Below are positions 34,601 to 46,831 of a DNA stretch of 64,000 nt, piece after piece. Source of the DNA: Zingiber officinale (Eukaryota; Streptophyta; Magnoliopsida; Zingiberales; Zingiberaceae); assembly GCF_018446385.1 (NCBI RefSeq), contig NC_056000.1, forward strand, positions 36,865,511 through 36,929,510, in the 5' to 3' direction. Each line of letters begins with the position of its first letter. Position 1 is the first letter of the stretch. A program made the translations under genes and the position numbers. Below the pieces are notes generated by a model. It made no database searches and was not told the origin of the DNA. It saw nothing but the letters and a program-made list of their open reading frames with translations.

Positions 34601-37600
34601 TTTAGAAGGGAATTATAACGATAATAGTAACCCCATGAAAATACAAATTGTAAGTTGTTTGAACATATTTGAATGACTACTCTCTTCAACCAGTAAATAG
34701 TAGTATATTTTGACTCCTAATGCAATAAGCCAACTTAATAGGCCTACACATGCAACCGAAAATGCATAAACCATAAGTAATCGAAATCAACATTATGCAC
34801 ATTGAGTTCTCTAAACCACCGTAACCATCTTCCACTTCAGATATGGACCTAAAGAAGGTGCCATAAGGTGATCCCACATTATTGGGATAATATGACTTGC
34901 TATATCAAAAAAAACATTGTTTATTATAGACCAATCGACAACCAGCATATAGAAAATGAAGAAATAATAAGAAAAGCTACCGAAGATGCTTGTATTTCAG
35001 GGACAGCAAAAAAAAAAGTGAATTATAAAGAATGTAAAAAATGAATGAAAGAACCTATTCGAATTGGGAAAATAGAACACTTCTACAATCTGATACATGC
35101 AACCAATATTCAAAGACATAACAAGTACATTTACAACAGAATGGAAGGGAAAAAAGAAATCATACATGAAGAAATAATAAATAAGTTTTAGTTTATCGAT
35201 AAACCTGCAACATATTCATGATACTGGTCTGTTGCCTCTCCAGTTGAGCTAACTGTCTCTGTATCGCTGACCAACTAGCTTTATTACTTATAAATGTACC
35301 TTCAGTATGGGCATCCAATCTAGTAACCTCTGACTGACCTAGAGGTAAATCTTTCATAGATCCCTCACTTCTATCATCGACATCAACAAGTTTTGCTTTT
35401 GAATCTTTTGCCCAGAATAGTCTCTGTTCCGGCCGCTTGTCCCATGCATTTGAATTTTTATATCCATGAGAATTATCTAATTGTGCAGGTATTGTTCCAT
35501 CACTGTTTGGTGTTCCTACCAAGTGTCTGCAAGTTTCTTGTTGCCCTTCAATTTGTGAATGAGAGGACTGCAAGCGCTTATGAGGTACCATTACTTCTAC
35601 AGGTAAGTCATCCAAACTCCTGTTCTCAAGTTTCTGGAAGAATTCTGGGTTCAACTCTTTGTCTGTCAAAGTAGGTGCCTTTTTCCTTAAAAGCGCAGCT
35701 GCTTTCTCTGGCATGTTAGTGCTGTTTCCTTTTAATACAGGCTCATTTTCACTAGATGAAGAAGCAGCATATGAAATCTTTAATGACTCCTGAACTTTAC
35801 CACGATCAAACCCATCTTGATCTCTCTTTTCTTCATTATCAACTAATTCCAATTTCCTAGATTCTGCAGTAACATTAAATAGTTAAAGTAAGATGACTTC
35901 ATGAACAGCACATAAATAGCAGAACTCAATAGGAAACATAAAGTTATGTACCTTTTTTCTTTGGTGAAATTCCATCCTCTCCTTTAATCTTCTTCCATAA
36001 TTGCAATGCCTCCATTATGCTATCTCTGCAAGGTTTTACCTGAAAACGCAATGAAAGATTTAAAAATCAACCTAGTGATGGAATTCTCATAGGCACTGCA
36101 CATTAAATAATCATTAGCTAGGGCACCTAACTAGTTTACCTTGTCAAAGCGGCAAGCCTCGAGTGTGGCTATGGTTGCTGCAGCACCATCACCAAGCAAA
36201 TGGCTTAAGCAAGAGGCTAACACACACAGTGTATCAGCAGCTGCCTTACGGGTAGCCCAGTCACTATTCTCAAGGCATTCACAAATTATTTGCAGTATTT
36301 GTTGTATGCTCTGGGGATTAATAGCTCCTACCTGAAAAGGATATGCTAGCTTGATTTCCTGATCGAAAACAAACTTAACTAGATTTCATTAAGTTCATTG
36401 AATGAGGCCCTCCCGATGTGAATCTTATTAAAAAATTTGTGAAAGTGGCTCCATCTTTAATAGAATAAAATTATGTCCAGACACCAATCTCCACCATTAG
36501 CACTAAACAAAATCCAAGAATGACATAATAGAGTAGCTTTGAAGCATACGTAAAATATTACTTTCCTCAGGAAGGTTGAACGTTGAGATGTTATAGATCA
36601 ATAGCTCAAGCAAGTATGCTTGAACTAAATTTCAAAAGGCGAGACGTAGGTTTGTATTTAGTTTAAGACTCTAGATTAACATGATATAGGATATGTATCA
36701 GAAATCACCAAATTCTGTAGGTTAATCAAAGATACAGTTGTCTGCTTCATAAGAAAAATAACACAAGCGGTATATGGCTCTCCAAAACCAATTGTGAATA
36801 TGTGTAAGAGATGATTCTTTGTCTCTATTTAAGAGCAAAATTTAATGAAGCAACTAGTGTATAAAAAAAACTAATGACCAAGTTAACTTCCAAGATTTAG
36901 AACAAAAACATGGGGGAAAATGGAAGATTTAATTAACTTCGATAAAAGGGACCGGAAGATAAGAACCAGATGGTATGTATCTCAGTAGTTCATGATAGCA
37001 TAATATGATTCCCTTCAACGAAATGATTATCAATGTTCAAAAGCATAATGCAAGGTGTGCAAAGGCAGACATAAACTTTATTAGTCCTTCAGGTTTGAAA
37101 GCTACACGAGCCAACCAACCTGAGCGAGGCTAGAGACAACTGAAAGCAATGCTCCTTTCGCTAGAAAGCTCTGGCTACCGAGCGTCTTAAATATCCTAGG
37201 GCATAGTCTCTGGAACATCGACCCTGCTGCTGCAATCTTCCCATCCTCTCCTATCCCCCCACACTCTACCACCTTCGCGAGACACATAGCAGCCCCTCCC
37301 TGCACCACCTTGTTCTGCTCCGCCATTGCCTCAAAGAACGGTTTCACGAACAGCCCCACCACCGGCGACGATCCTCCTCCGCCAGGGCCGTCTTCTGCCG
37401 CAGCCGCAGCCGCAATCGATGGGCGGAGGTACAAAGTGGCCAGCGAGCCGGCGGCGTCGCGGCAGGCTTCTCGGACAAAGGAATCGGGAGTAGGGTCCCT
37501 GAGGCGTCGGACGATGTGAGCGATGATCCTGGGTAGGTGCGCCGAGGCCGCGTCGGTGTGACAGGCGCATAGAAGCGCTAGGAGGCGGAGGGACTCACGC

Positions 37601-37956
37601 CGGGCGACGAGGAACGAAGACTGCTTCGACGCGGGTAGGTTCTGGGGGCCCGGCGAGGACACGGCGGGGTCGTGGATGAGGGCGTGGAGGAGCATCGGGA
37701 CGCCGGTAGCTGGGAGGGTCCGGATAATCTTCTCGAGTTCTTCGACGGCGATCTGGTGCGTGTCGCGGTCGGAGAGCTTGGATAGCGCGGCGAGGGCACG
37801 CGATTTGAGCTCCACCATGGCGAGATGGGAGGAAAGCGAAGAAGAATAGGAAGGAGGTAGGGATTTGGACGAGGAGGAGGCGGAATTGGGAGGGTTAAGG
37901 GATGCGGAAACAGACCTGGAGAGCTTGGAAGAAGGCCTGGGAACGGGAGTCGCCAT
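31647..37956 (-). CDS. TORTIFOLIA1/SPIRAL2-like microtubule-associated protein
   Basis: Six exons on the minus strand (37956-37120, 36331-36140, 36039-35952, 35863-35205, 34132-33272, 31838-31647) give 942 aa with matching phases. After a serine/proline-rich N-terminus, residues about 45-345 form HEAT repeats (VELKSRALAALSKLSDRDT, AAMCLAKVVE, NSDWATRKAAADTLCVLAS). A charged, disordered middle follows, then a coiled coil near 570-625 (IQRQLAQLERQQTSIMNMLQ, LENRVRGLERVVEEM) and the conserved C-terminal domain (PLWASWTRAMDLLHIGDIDSAY, then NFLRIPLELKREILLNLHE). Family members bind cortical microtubules and their minus ends and control the direction of cell expansion; loss causes helical growth in Arabidopsis. 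Length is near the family's 820-870 aa plus a longer middle. The alanine and glycine runs near residue 195 are GC-rich low complexity. Confidence 0.92.
32214..32262. repeat. (TTTATA)n-like simple repeat in the last TOR1-like intron
   Basis: Six to seven tandem copies of TTTATA and close variants. Confidence 0.85.
33026..33049. repeat. (AT)n microsatellite in a TOR1-like intron
   Basis: About twelve AT units. Confidence 0.9.
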
Positions 37957-39250
37957 GGGAACAAGAAGAAAGGCGAAAAAAAAGATTGGATTTTTAGGGA
38001 AACAGAGTGAGTTTTACGCTAATGGCGGTTTTAAAGTTTGAGAAAATTTCAACTAGAGCCCCAAAGAAAACAATTTCTCAACTCTTCCTGACCGGATTGT
38101 AAATAGCTTTTTGCCCCTCGGAGTTTTCTAAATCCCTTGGCAAAATAGTGAAATGAAATGGTAATTCAATTAAAATCATAGGTGAAAGTGTGAAATGAAA
38201 TGACTACGCAATGTATATATATATATATATATATTAAATTTAAGGATAGAAATAAAGAAGAACTTATAATTATTAGAATTATTAAAAATATATTTAAAAA
38301 ATAATTAATAGAGCCTACATATTTCTCATATTGAACATACTATTATAATAAATACGAAATAGATACTATAACATATTTTTAAAAAATAATTTAACTTGGT
38401 AAAAAGAATACTATACATATAACATTTTTATATAAAAATTATCAATTTGATTAAAATCATTTAAATCTAATTAAAATTAATTCGATATAGTTAAAATTAA
38501 TGTAAAACTATGTGACAATCATTAAATGAAAAGATATATCTTTTAACGATTCTAATAATAAGGGTACAATTTGACTTTTTTTTTTTTTTACCCAAAATTT
38601 AAATTAAAAATTTTAATCAGAGTTTTAAGATCCATTTTGATTAAGTCAATTAAAATATTTATGAAATTAATTATCCATTTACCACATATTATTATCTGAA
38701 TTTTTAAGGGCATTTAAAAAGATGTGGGCCTTAGGGCATTTTAATAATTTTTAAATTGGTGTATTTTGAAAATAAAGTAAAATTTAAGGGGGGAATACAA
38801 TTGTCTTATAAAAAAATGAATTAGCTATGTATCATGAAATTAAAATCTAAAGGCGAATACAAAATTTTTGGCCGTTGGAGGAAATGCACGACAAGGAATC
38901 CTTTTTTGGATTCTTTCAAATTAGGTGGCGAGCCAATTTTGAGTTTGGTCGATCAATTCTTTCATTGATTATGATATATAACCTTTCATTTAATTAAATA
39001 GTACAATAAAAAAATTTGATGTGGTGCATAAATTAATTCATAAGTTGTGTTGCCGTGTAAATCTGAAAATTTAAGGATCTCTTTGATCTTATTGAGTCAG
39101 TTGTTTTTGCTAAAACATCTTAAACTTATGCTTATTTAATATTTGCCCCCTAATAAACTAATAAGAGAAAACAAAAAAAAGAGCCCTTGTTTCTTTATCG
39201 TCAAAAGCCCACTTTATATGTTGAAAAAGTATTAAAAGAGTGTAATTATC

Positions 39251-39342
<92 letters not shown>

Positions 39343-39469
39343 TATCCTTTTTACTCGATGGCAAAAACTTTTATATGATAATTTTGATCAAATTTACTTA
39401 AAAAATATAATTCTAATTAATCTAATTGATTATCCATCTGTTTGATCTAAAATTTTTTATTGATCATCA
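37957..39469. other. AT-rich spacer with two (AT)n tracts
   Basis: It should include the TOR1-like promoter just right of 37,956. Simple (AT)n tracts lie at 38,213-38,234 and 39,254-39,339 (about 42 units). No gene was recognised. Confidence 0.6.
39254..39339. repeat. Long (AT)n microsatellite
   Basis: About 42 uninterrupted AT units, the longest simple repeat in the window. Reading frames across it (YIYIYI...) are artefacts. Confidence 0.95.
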
Positions 39470-39605
39470 AAATAAATCAAGAAGTACATGTGACGATCAG
39501 TCTAAGAATCCAATATCTTTTGGTTGCGCTCCACATTTGAAGAAAAATTTCTATGATAATTTAAATGTCTTATCCCAACACTATAATCTTGGAGATCAAA
39601 TTTAG
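39470..39605 (-). mobile_element. SINE, family A, partial copy
   Basis: On the minus strand it reads TAGTGTTGGGATAAGACAT (box A side), then TAGAAATTTTTCTTC, then AAATGTGGAGCGCAACC, matching the same order in the 49,741-49,954 copy. The box B part seems to be missing. Target duplications were not identified. Confidence 0.6.
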
Positions 39606-40194
39606 TATAAGAGTATTGAAGTAATTTTGATCAAATTAAAATAGCATTTTTTTTAATTAGGTGTTTGAATTCTATTAGATTTTTTTGTTAAATGAGGCTT
39701 ATAATTAAGGAATATTACGTTTTTGAGTCATTCATACGTGATTCTTAATTTATACCAGTAGAAAACTCCCGGACTTTATATTATCCCACCTAATTAATTA
39801 TTTTTTGAATTCTACTGCAATAATTTTGAAGGTAGATATAATCTTTCCCTTAGTTCATTTATCAGGTAAATTTATAGTACACTCAAAAATTAACCTATGA
39901 GATATTTGTTTCATTTGGAATTCAAATTCCAATTGACTTATTATATTTTGAGTATTTTACCACGCCGGAGGCTCAAATTGAAATAATTTTAATTAATATT
40001 AAAATAATTTTGGCAAAGACTGAAATAATTTTGAGAAATTTTTTAATCAAAATCACTTTACCGGATCCTACAACATGTAATAGTTTTATCAAATAATGCT
40101 ACAATGCTACAATAATAATTTACAACAATGATTTTCATTAGTATCATAGTAATTTGAGCAATTTTAATTTATCGTTAAAGAATTTTAATTAATA
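39606..40194. other. AT-rich spacer
   Basis: Nothing was recognised. Confidence 0.6.
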
Positions 40195-40635
40195 CTAGTG
40201 TGATCGTGCACTCGCGTTGCGTGTGTAATATAATAATATATAAATTATTTGGGTCTTTGAAAATCCGAATTATTTGGATTTTCTAGTGTACCCTTATAAA
40301 CCAAGAATTAAAATATATTTTTTGCCTAAAATATTTATAGAAGTTTCTTTGATCATAGTGTTGTCAATTCTAAGATATGGGACTAAAGATAACTATATTT
40401 TTTTATATAAAACAACCAGAGAAAATTAATGATGAGAAAAATTCATAATAATACGCTGTAGCCGAGTCTCGAACTCTAGATTACTGATTGTTTCGCTTGT
40501 GGATTACTAATAAACCTTAGAATTATTTTTAGTGTAAATAGAAAAAAGGACATTAACGTAAATGCATTTTAGGCTTCACCAAAGTTAGTTAGTAAAGGGG
40601 GAAGATTTTTAATAAAATAGTAAGATTAAGATAGT
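40195..40635 (-). mobile_element. Helitron-like non-autonomous element, copy 2
   Basis: It aligns with 10,322-10,755. On the minus strand the 3' end reads ACGCAACGCGAGTGC, then CACTAG followed by T. A GC-rich potential hairpin about 10 bases before CTAG is what Helitrons show. The other end, on the minus strand, starts near TCTTACTATTTTATTAAAAA. It contains an 80-base insertion at about 40,434-40,513 that copy 1 lacks. Confidence 0.55.
40434..40513 (-). mobile_element. SINE family A fragment inside the Helitron-like element
   Basis: The insertion reads, on the minus strand, GAGTTCGAGACTCGGCTACA followed by GCGTATTATTATG and AATTTTTCTC. This parallels the box B region of family A (GATTTGAATCCC, AGCTACGACGTATTTGTAG). 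It lies exactly where copy 1 reads straight through. Confidence 0.55.
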
Positions 40636-41090
40636 TTTAAAAGTATTTTCATCATTTTAACCAACATTAAAATCATTTTCATTTCTAAAAATCCTAATTA
40701 TTCTTAGTATGATATTAAAAAATCTTATTGATATTACTCAAACAAGCATAAAGTATATGCTTACGTATTCGACAAATTAATTATTAAAATAATTATTGGA
40801 GACGATTAATTTTTTTTTTTACTCTCTTCAATCTTACGTCTCTTATCCCTAGAGATCTATTCCCCACTGATAGATTTTTTCGGAAAACTCTACATTTTTT
40901 TTCTAATTAATCAAGATATTCAGTTCTTAGATTATTTTCGAAGCCCAGGTTATATTTTTATTAGTGTAATTTTTTGGAATAGAATGCCTTTTAAATATTT
41001 TTTAAAATATGAAATATCTGATAATGAAAATAAAAAAGTGTACTTTTTTTTGCCAACTAACAAGTACAATATAGCTAACGGATAACGATG
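40636..41090. other. AT-rich spacer upstream of the epimerase gene
   Basis: No gene was recognised. Confidence 0.6.
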
Positions 41091-41096
41091 ATTCTT

Positions 41097-41106
41097 GACA
41101 CGTGGC
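41097..41106. promoter_or_regulatory. G-box / ABRE-like element
   Basis: GACACGTGGC lies about 130 bases upstream of the epimerase start codon. CACGTGGC is the core bound by bZIP and bHLH factors in ABA- and light-responsive plant promoters. Motif only. Confidence 0.45.
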
Positions 41107-41227
41107 CTTATCGAGATTATGAAACATAATAAATCGAACAAAAAAAAGATGACAATTATAAACGTAATTTTGCGATCTCGATCGACGCGAAGCCGGCGAA
41201 AAATAGTTGAATCGAATCGGCGAAGCA

Positions 41228-43748
41228 ATGGCGGCGGAGATATACGAGCTCAGCAACGGCGGCATCACCGTCAAAGTGTCCAACTTCGGCGCCACCATCA
41301 CGTCCCTCCTGGTCCCCGATGCTGATGGTGCTTATTCCTTGCCCTAACTGTTCCCCTTCCTCTATTCTCGCCCTTTTACCGGTGTTTCGTGCTCTGTCTT
41401 GTGGTTTGACCTAATCTCGTGTTTGTTTGACTTTCCGCTGTGTCTCGATCGGGTTCAGGGAATATCGCGGATGTAGTGCTCGGTTTCGATACTGTCGAGC
41501 CGTACCAGGTAAGATTCTCTATGAGTTTGATCATTGTTTAAAGTCGTCAATTTTGTTGGAGAACATTAGGAATAACAAAGAAATAATTTCCACTTGCCAT
41601 CGTTGTTGATGGTAAATCTTGATTTTGATACAACAATGCTCTATGTCCCTATCAACACATTAAAGAATCACCTATTCATCTTAAATCTGGATCTTAAATA
41701 TCCATATTGATCTAATATCTTTATGTTAAAGTGTGTCATTTTTTTCTTCCCTTACTGTGCTTTTGATTGCTCTGAAGTATCCTGGATTTAGAATGGATTT
41801 CTTCTTTTCATCTGATGGTGCATACTTGATAATCTCTTCTTTTGTTTTGCTGGTGCATTATTTATAATCCATTTTTGTGTATGTTTGATTTGACATGATC
41901 CTGATCAGAAAGGTGCTTCTCCCTACTTTGGATGTGTTGTTGGGCGGGTAGCAAACAGAATTAAAGAAGGAAAGTTTACTCTCAATGGGGTTGAACATTC
42001 CTTGTTCATCAACAATGGACCAAACAGCCTTCATGGTAGGAAATGAAATCAATTTCAAATTTCTGATTTTTTTTTCTTTATCACATTTTGTTTTCTCATG
42101 AAGCAAATACAAACAACCTCAAGCTTATGATCTCATTATTTATTCTGATTTGAACTAATTTTAGTCTGTAACTTAAAAAGGGAAAAGTTTATGGTCCTTC
42201 CTGACTTTGCTTATTATATATTATCTTTGTTAAATTGTACCTTTCATATTCAATGGTTTTTCCTGTCAGTAAAGAAGATATGGGTTCTAATTTGTACTCT
42301 GAGGGGTAGTTCTAATTATAAATAAAATAAGAGGAAATTGATCAAGGTGACATGTCTAAATGTTAGTTAGAAAAATGTAACAATTGCAATATCAGATCTT
42401 TCAGTGAAAGGAGATAACTCATGTCGTGGCACCAAATATATAGATGGATATTAAACTGAACAGATGCATGTTGTCAATCCTTAATATCTGTGACCTTCTG
42501 ACTTATATTAACAATCACATAACAATTTAGATTCCCAAACACAACCCAAATGTGTGGGCTGGAGGAACAAATATTGCTACTAACAATTATGCCAGCAGTC
42601 GTTTGCAAATTTCAATTTTCACTATTATAAAGACAATAGGAAAAGAGTTCAGCATTACCATGCTGCTACAATTAAGTTCTTTTCAGAATCTAAATTGTTA
42701 ATGTTACAACCTGCTAGTGCCATGTAGAACAAATATTTTGCATATGTGGTACGAGCCACGCAACTTCTCCTTTTACCTTATCTGAAACTTGATCAGGTTG
42801 TTGCAATAACTGAACTTTTCCATCATGTTCTTCAGGTGGAAAGACAGGTTTTGATAAGGTGCTGTGGGAGGTTGCTGAATCTAACAAAAATGATAAGTTC
42901 CCATCAATCACTTTGAAGTATCATAGCAAGGATGGCGAGGAAGGTAAAATAAAATTATTCTTTTTAGTTGAAAAAAGGACAAACGGTGCACCAAATCATT
43001 TCCATTATTTGCTTATTTTTAAAACTATTTTTCTAGTCTTCTAAGATGTATTTTATTTTGCTCTTCATAACAAGAACAGTTTTTACGATCCAATTGCCAT
43101 ATGAGGATCTCTCTTCCTTGAACAGGTTACCCTGGGGATCTCTCTGTCACTGCCAAGTACTCCCTCCCTTCGAGCACGTCACTGAAGCTTGAAATGGAAG
43201 CTGTTCCAGCTAACAAAGCCACTCCTGTCAGTCTTGCTCAACACACTTACTGGAATCTTTCTGGGCACAACTCTGGCAACATTCTTGATCACTCCATCCA
43301 GATATGGGGATCTCATATCACTCCTGTCGACAGTAACCAGATCCCAACCGGTGAAATCAAGCCAGTCAGTGGCACCCCCTTTGATTTCACAACAGAAAAC
43401 AAGATAGGCAGCAGAATCTGTGAAGTAATTGGTGGTTATGATCACAACTATGTGCTGGACTGTGGAGAAGAGAAATCTGGCTTAAAGCATGCAGCCAAAG
43501 TCAAAGAACCTTTAAGCTCGAGGGTGCTCAACTTGTGGACCGACGCACCTGGCATGCAGTTCTACACCGGGAACTTTGTAGACGGTGTTGTGGGCAAGGG
43601 TGGGGCAGTGTATGGGAAGCATGCAGGATTGTGCCTGGAGACACAGGGGTTTCCGAATGCCATCAACCAACCGAACTTTCCATCCGTTGTGGTGCAGCCT
43701 GGAGAGAAGTACAAGCACACCATGGTGTTTGAGTTTTCGACCGAGTGA
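41228..43748 (+). CDS. Aldose 1-epimerase (galactose mutarotase)
   Basis: Five exons (41228-41327, 41459-41508, 41909-42035, 42836-42943, 43126-43748) give 335 aa with matching phases. The enzyme interconverts the alpha and beta anomers of aldoses such as glucose and galactose. The start MAAEIYELSNGGITVKVSNF and the block NFGATITSLLVPD are typical. Substrate-binding VVGRVANRIKEGKF is followed by the catalytic acid His168 in AQHTYWNLSGH, the GYDHNYVL block and the catalytic base Glu300 in CLETQGFPNAINQPNFPS. Length equals the family's usual 330-350 aa. No signal peptide is seen, so it is probably cytosolic. Introns after codons for PYQ and in LHG, EEG and ADG suit other plant members. Confidence 0.95.
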
Positions 43749-44561
43749 GGTCTTCTTCCATGATTTTATTTATCTGTTCTCCTCTCTTATTGCATTCTAA
43801 CTTGACGAATAAGTTATATAGAACATGAGGAATAAGGGTAGAGCATGGGCCTTGTTGGTTTTACCCATTTTGACATTGTTGCAGATTCTTTTCCATATCA
43901 TTAAAATGATCAAAAGATTTGTGTTATATCTTTTAGAATTCAAGTTATGTCGAGGAATAAAACACTAAAGTTGGTTCCACAGTGATGCCCTAAAATACAA
44001 ACGCAATTGATTGATTGTATACAATGGATCCTTGTCAGATGAGAATAAAACTTAGGCACAGCTATCTTTCATGGTGCTTAGTGTTTAAATATGCATTATC
44101 TTCAATGTTAGATGTAATTATCTTCAATTTATTGTTGAATAATATGAGACCACCATCTAATATTTTATAATAAATTGTAGAACATTTTTTTACTTTAATA
44201 AACATATAAAATAACAAAACAATCATATTAGTTGTAACCCTACATGCCTTGAGTCCATGCCAAATGATGTGCATCATATGACCTAAGGGTCTTTGTTGAA
44301 TCTATCCATGTTTTATGGTCATAATATTTTAAGATGATTACCGATCACAAGAATTAACTCTAATTGACTGACGTGATTCTAATTAATTTTTAGTTGTTAA
44401 ACATCTTTAGTTAAAAGTGTTTGATACTTCTAAAGTCTTAAAATTATGCTAAATTATCACGAGTATTTTTCTAAGTCAATTCATTTTCTTTTTTAAAAAT
44501 TTAGTCAAAGTATTTAATGACCTAAAAGACACCAAATTCATGTAAATGGGCGATTGCACTC
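43749..44561. other. 3' flank of the epimerase gene and spacer
   Basis: 3' untranslated region, then AT-rich sequence; nothing else was recognised. Confidence 0.6.
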
Positions 44562-44564
44562 TTA

Positions 44565-45338
44565 GGGTGTGCTTAGTTTAGGGATATCACATATAATCAA
44601 GATTATCTACCTACGATAATCCAAGATAATCATGTTTGATTCAAGGTTTTTCTCGATTTTGAAATGTTAGCAAATGTCATCAATCTCGGCACCAAACCCG
44701 GAATTAGAAAACAAAGGGTTACCCAAGATTTTTCTCGATTCCGAGGTTAAGTAATTTTTTTTCCAAAATTATCCTTGGAAGGATTAGAGCGCAATAGGGT
44801 GGTGTAGTGTGGAGATTCGCTACGAGGCTTCATGTGACATGTGGTGGTCGGCGGTAGCAGTGGTTGACGACCGACGGCAGTGGGCGACAGGCGGTGCCAG
44901 ATCAGCAACGAAGCGGTGCGGTAGGTAGTGGCGTTGCATTCCTTCACACGTGCAGATCGCCGCGAAGTTTCGTGGCGGTCAGAGGTGGCAGCAGTGGTAG
45001 TGGACGACGGAGGTGGCAGCAGCGTTTGACTGTGGGTGACAATAGCAGTGGGTAGCGGCAACGCAGCGGGCGGAGATGGCAGCGGTGGGCGGCAGGCGAC
45101 AAGCGTCGGCAAGTGGCGCCCTCCAAGGCGACGAGCAACAAATGGGCAGCGACTACAGAGGAGGAGGAGGAAGATGATCGATGGTATTTTTTGTTTTTTA
45201 GTTTTGAACTTAAGTATTTGATTAAAACTTTAGTTAATTAAATCAATTAACTCCTAGTTATAGTTGAAATAAATTAAATAGATGTAATCTAAAGTCCAAT
45301 AAAATTATCTAAAAAAATTATAAAATAATAAAAATATC

Positions 45339-45385
<47 letters not shown>

Positions 45386-45591
45386 ATACCATTATTAAAC
45401 CATAGATAATACAGTAAAATATTACACTACGTTATGTACTAAAATCTTCAAACAAATGAGGTTTTATTACATTATCTAAATTGAACCAAACGCTCTCTAG
45501 TTATGTTTCATTCCCTATAACTTTAGGTTATATGATTACTGGATAATCACATAACCAAAATTATACGTGATAACTTAAACCAAACACGCCC
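44565..45591. mobile_element. Non-autonomous Harbinger-like element with GC-rich filler
   Basis: The ends read GGGTGTGCTTAGTTTAGG and, as the inverse, TTAAACCAAACACGCCC, and are flanked by TTA on both sides (44,562-44,564 and 45,592-45,594). Subterminal stretches (AATCAAGATTAT, GATAATCCAAGATAATCA) are mirrored near the right end. The centre (about 44,790-45,190) is strongly GC-rich, with GGTGGCAGCAG-type repeats, between AT-rich arms, and looks captured. An (AT)n run lies at 45,343-45,382. No transposase was seen. Confidence 0.75.
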
Positions 45592-45826
45592 TTAGGGTTC
45601 TTTTAAGTTTGCCCACATTTATTTTTCTTTACTTTGAAATATATAGGGTCATTTAACAATTTTCTACAAAAAAAAAATAATAACAGCCCTAAATGTCTTG
45701 GATTGAGCCCGGGTGCTTATTTTTGATGTTGTTGCAGTTATAATGTAATTATTATGACATTGTTCTTTACCTCCAACACTATTATATAAAAAAAATGATA
45801 ATCCCAGTTAGCCTCACTAACTATCT

Positions 45827-46769
45827 TATTGGACCTCGTAGTTATTTTGATGTGATCCACCAAGTTAGGTTATGTCCTATTTGTTATTTGATCCCTGTGT
45901 CTAAGTGTGCAGGAGCTTGGAAGCACAGAAAGTCGAGCGGAAGACGCAACAAGCGAGAAGGACGACACGTGAAGGGAGCCGACGGGCTCGGTGCGTCCGA
46001 AGGACGAAAGAGCTGTGGAAGAGTACACCGGTGGACGAGAAGAACGTGCGCAGCGTTCGAGGGATGAGAAGCCGGGTCGGAAGCTTGCTCGAGGAGAAGG
46101 CCGGAAATTGGGTTCGGGTGAGCCCTATTTCGGTTGGCCGTAATTACCCAAGCAATCGGAGCTTCGGAAGAAGAAAAGGACTCAAAAGGAGCCGGAAAAA
46201 CAAGCTGGAGGCGTCTTCAACGAAGTGCTGAAGGCACCTGCGCTGCCTGCAGTCTTGAAGGCGCCCTCATTGCCTTGAGGGCACCCTCAACCTTATCCAG
46301 GGTGCCCTCAAGGCCATTGGAGGCGCCTTCGACCCAGTTTAGATGATTGTTTCGAGTTCGGATAAAGTTTTATATGCTGACTCGGCTGGAGGGGCCCTCA
46401 ACCTTGTTGGAGGAGCCCTTAAGGCTCGAGATAAGTTTTCCAGAAGCTATATAAAGGCCCCTAGTGTTAGGAAATAAAACATTCAACTCAGCATTCAATT
46501 CCTAACAACTTGTAAGAGCTTTTAGTGTGTAAAAGGCTTTTCCACCTTCAGAGAAGGAGACTTTCTTAGTGCGCCTGTTCAACCGTCTTGGATTAACAAT
46601 CTTCTTGGTTGTAACCAAGTCAACTCGCTGAGTCACTTCCTGCTTTTCTTTATTTTTATTTTCTTATTATTATTGTTTCTATTATTTTAGAGTTGAAAGT
46701 TTGAGCAGGGTACTTTTCATTTGCAGGCAATTCACCCCTCCCCCTCTTGCCGACCCCGCTGCACCAATA
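45827..46769 (+). repeat. Left LTR of element 1
   Basis: 943 bases, starting TATTGGACC (from TGTTGG) and ending CACCAATA. It contains GC-rich inverted repeats such as GGGCACCC...GGGTGCCC near 46,280-46,310. Confidence 0.85.
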
Positions 46770-46831
46770 AGTGGTTATTAGAGCAAGACCGCCTCAGAAA
46801 GACTAACCGTCGACTGAAGTACAAAGATCAA

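Noticed and set aside
39158-39378. Open frames on both strands with long YIYIYI runs
   Set aside because: Produced by the (AT)n microsatellite; no gene features.
44747-45141. Proline- and arginine-rich frames on both strands
   Set aside because: Low-complexity GC-rich filler of a transposon; no domain recognised.
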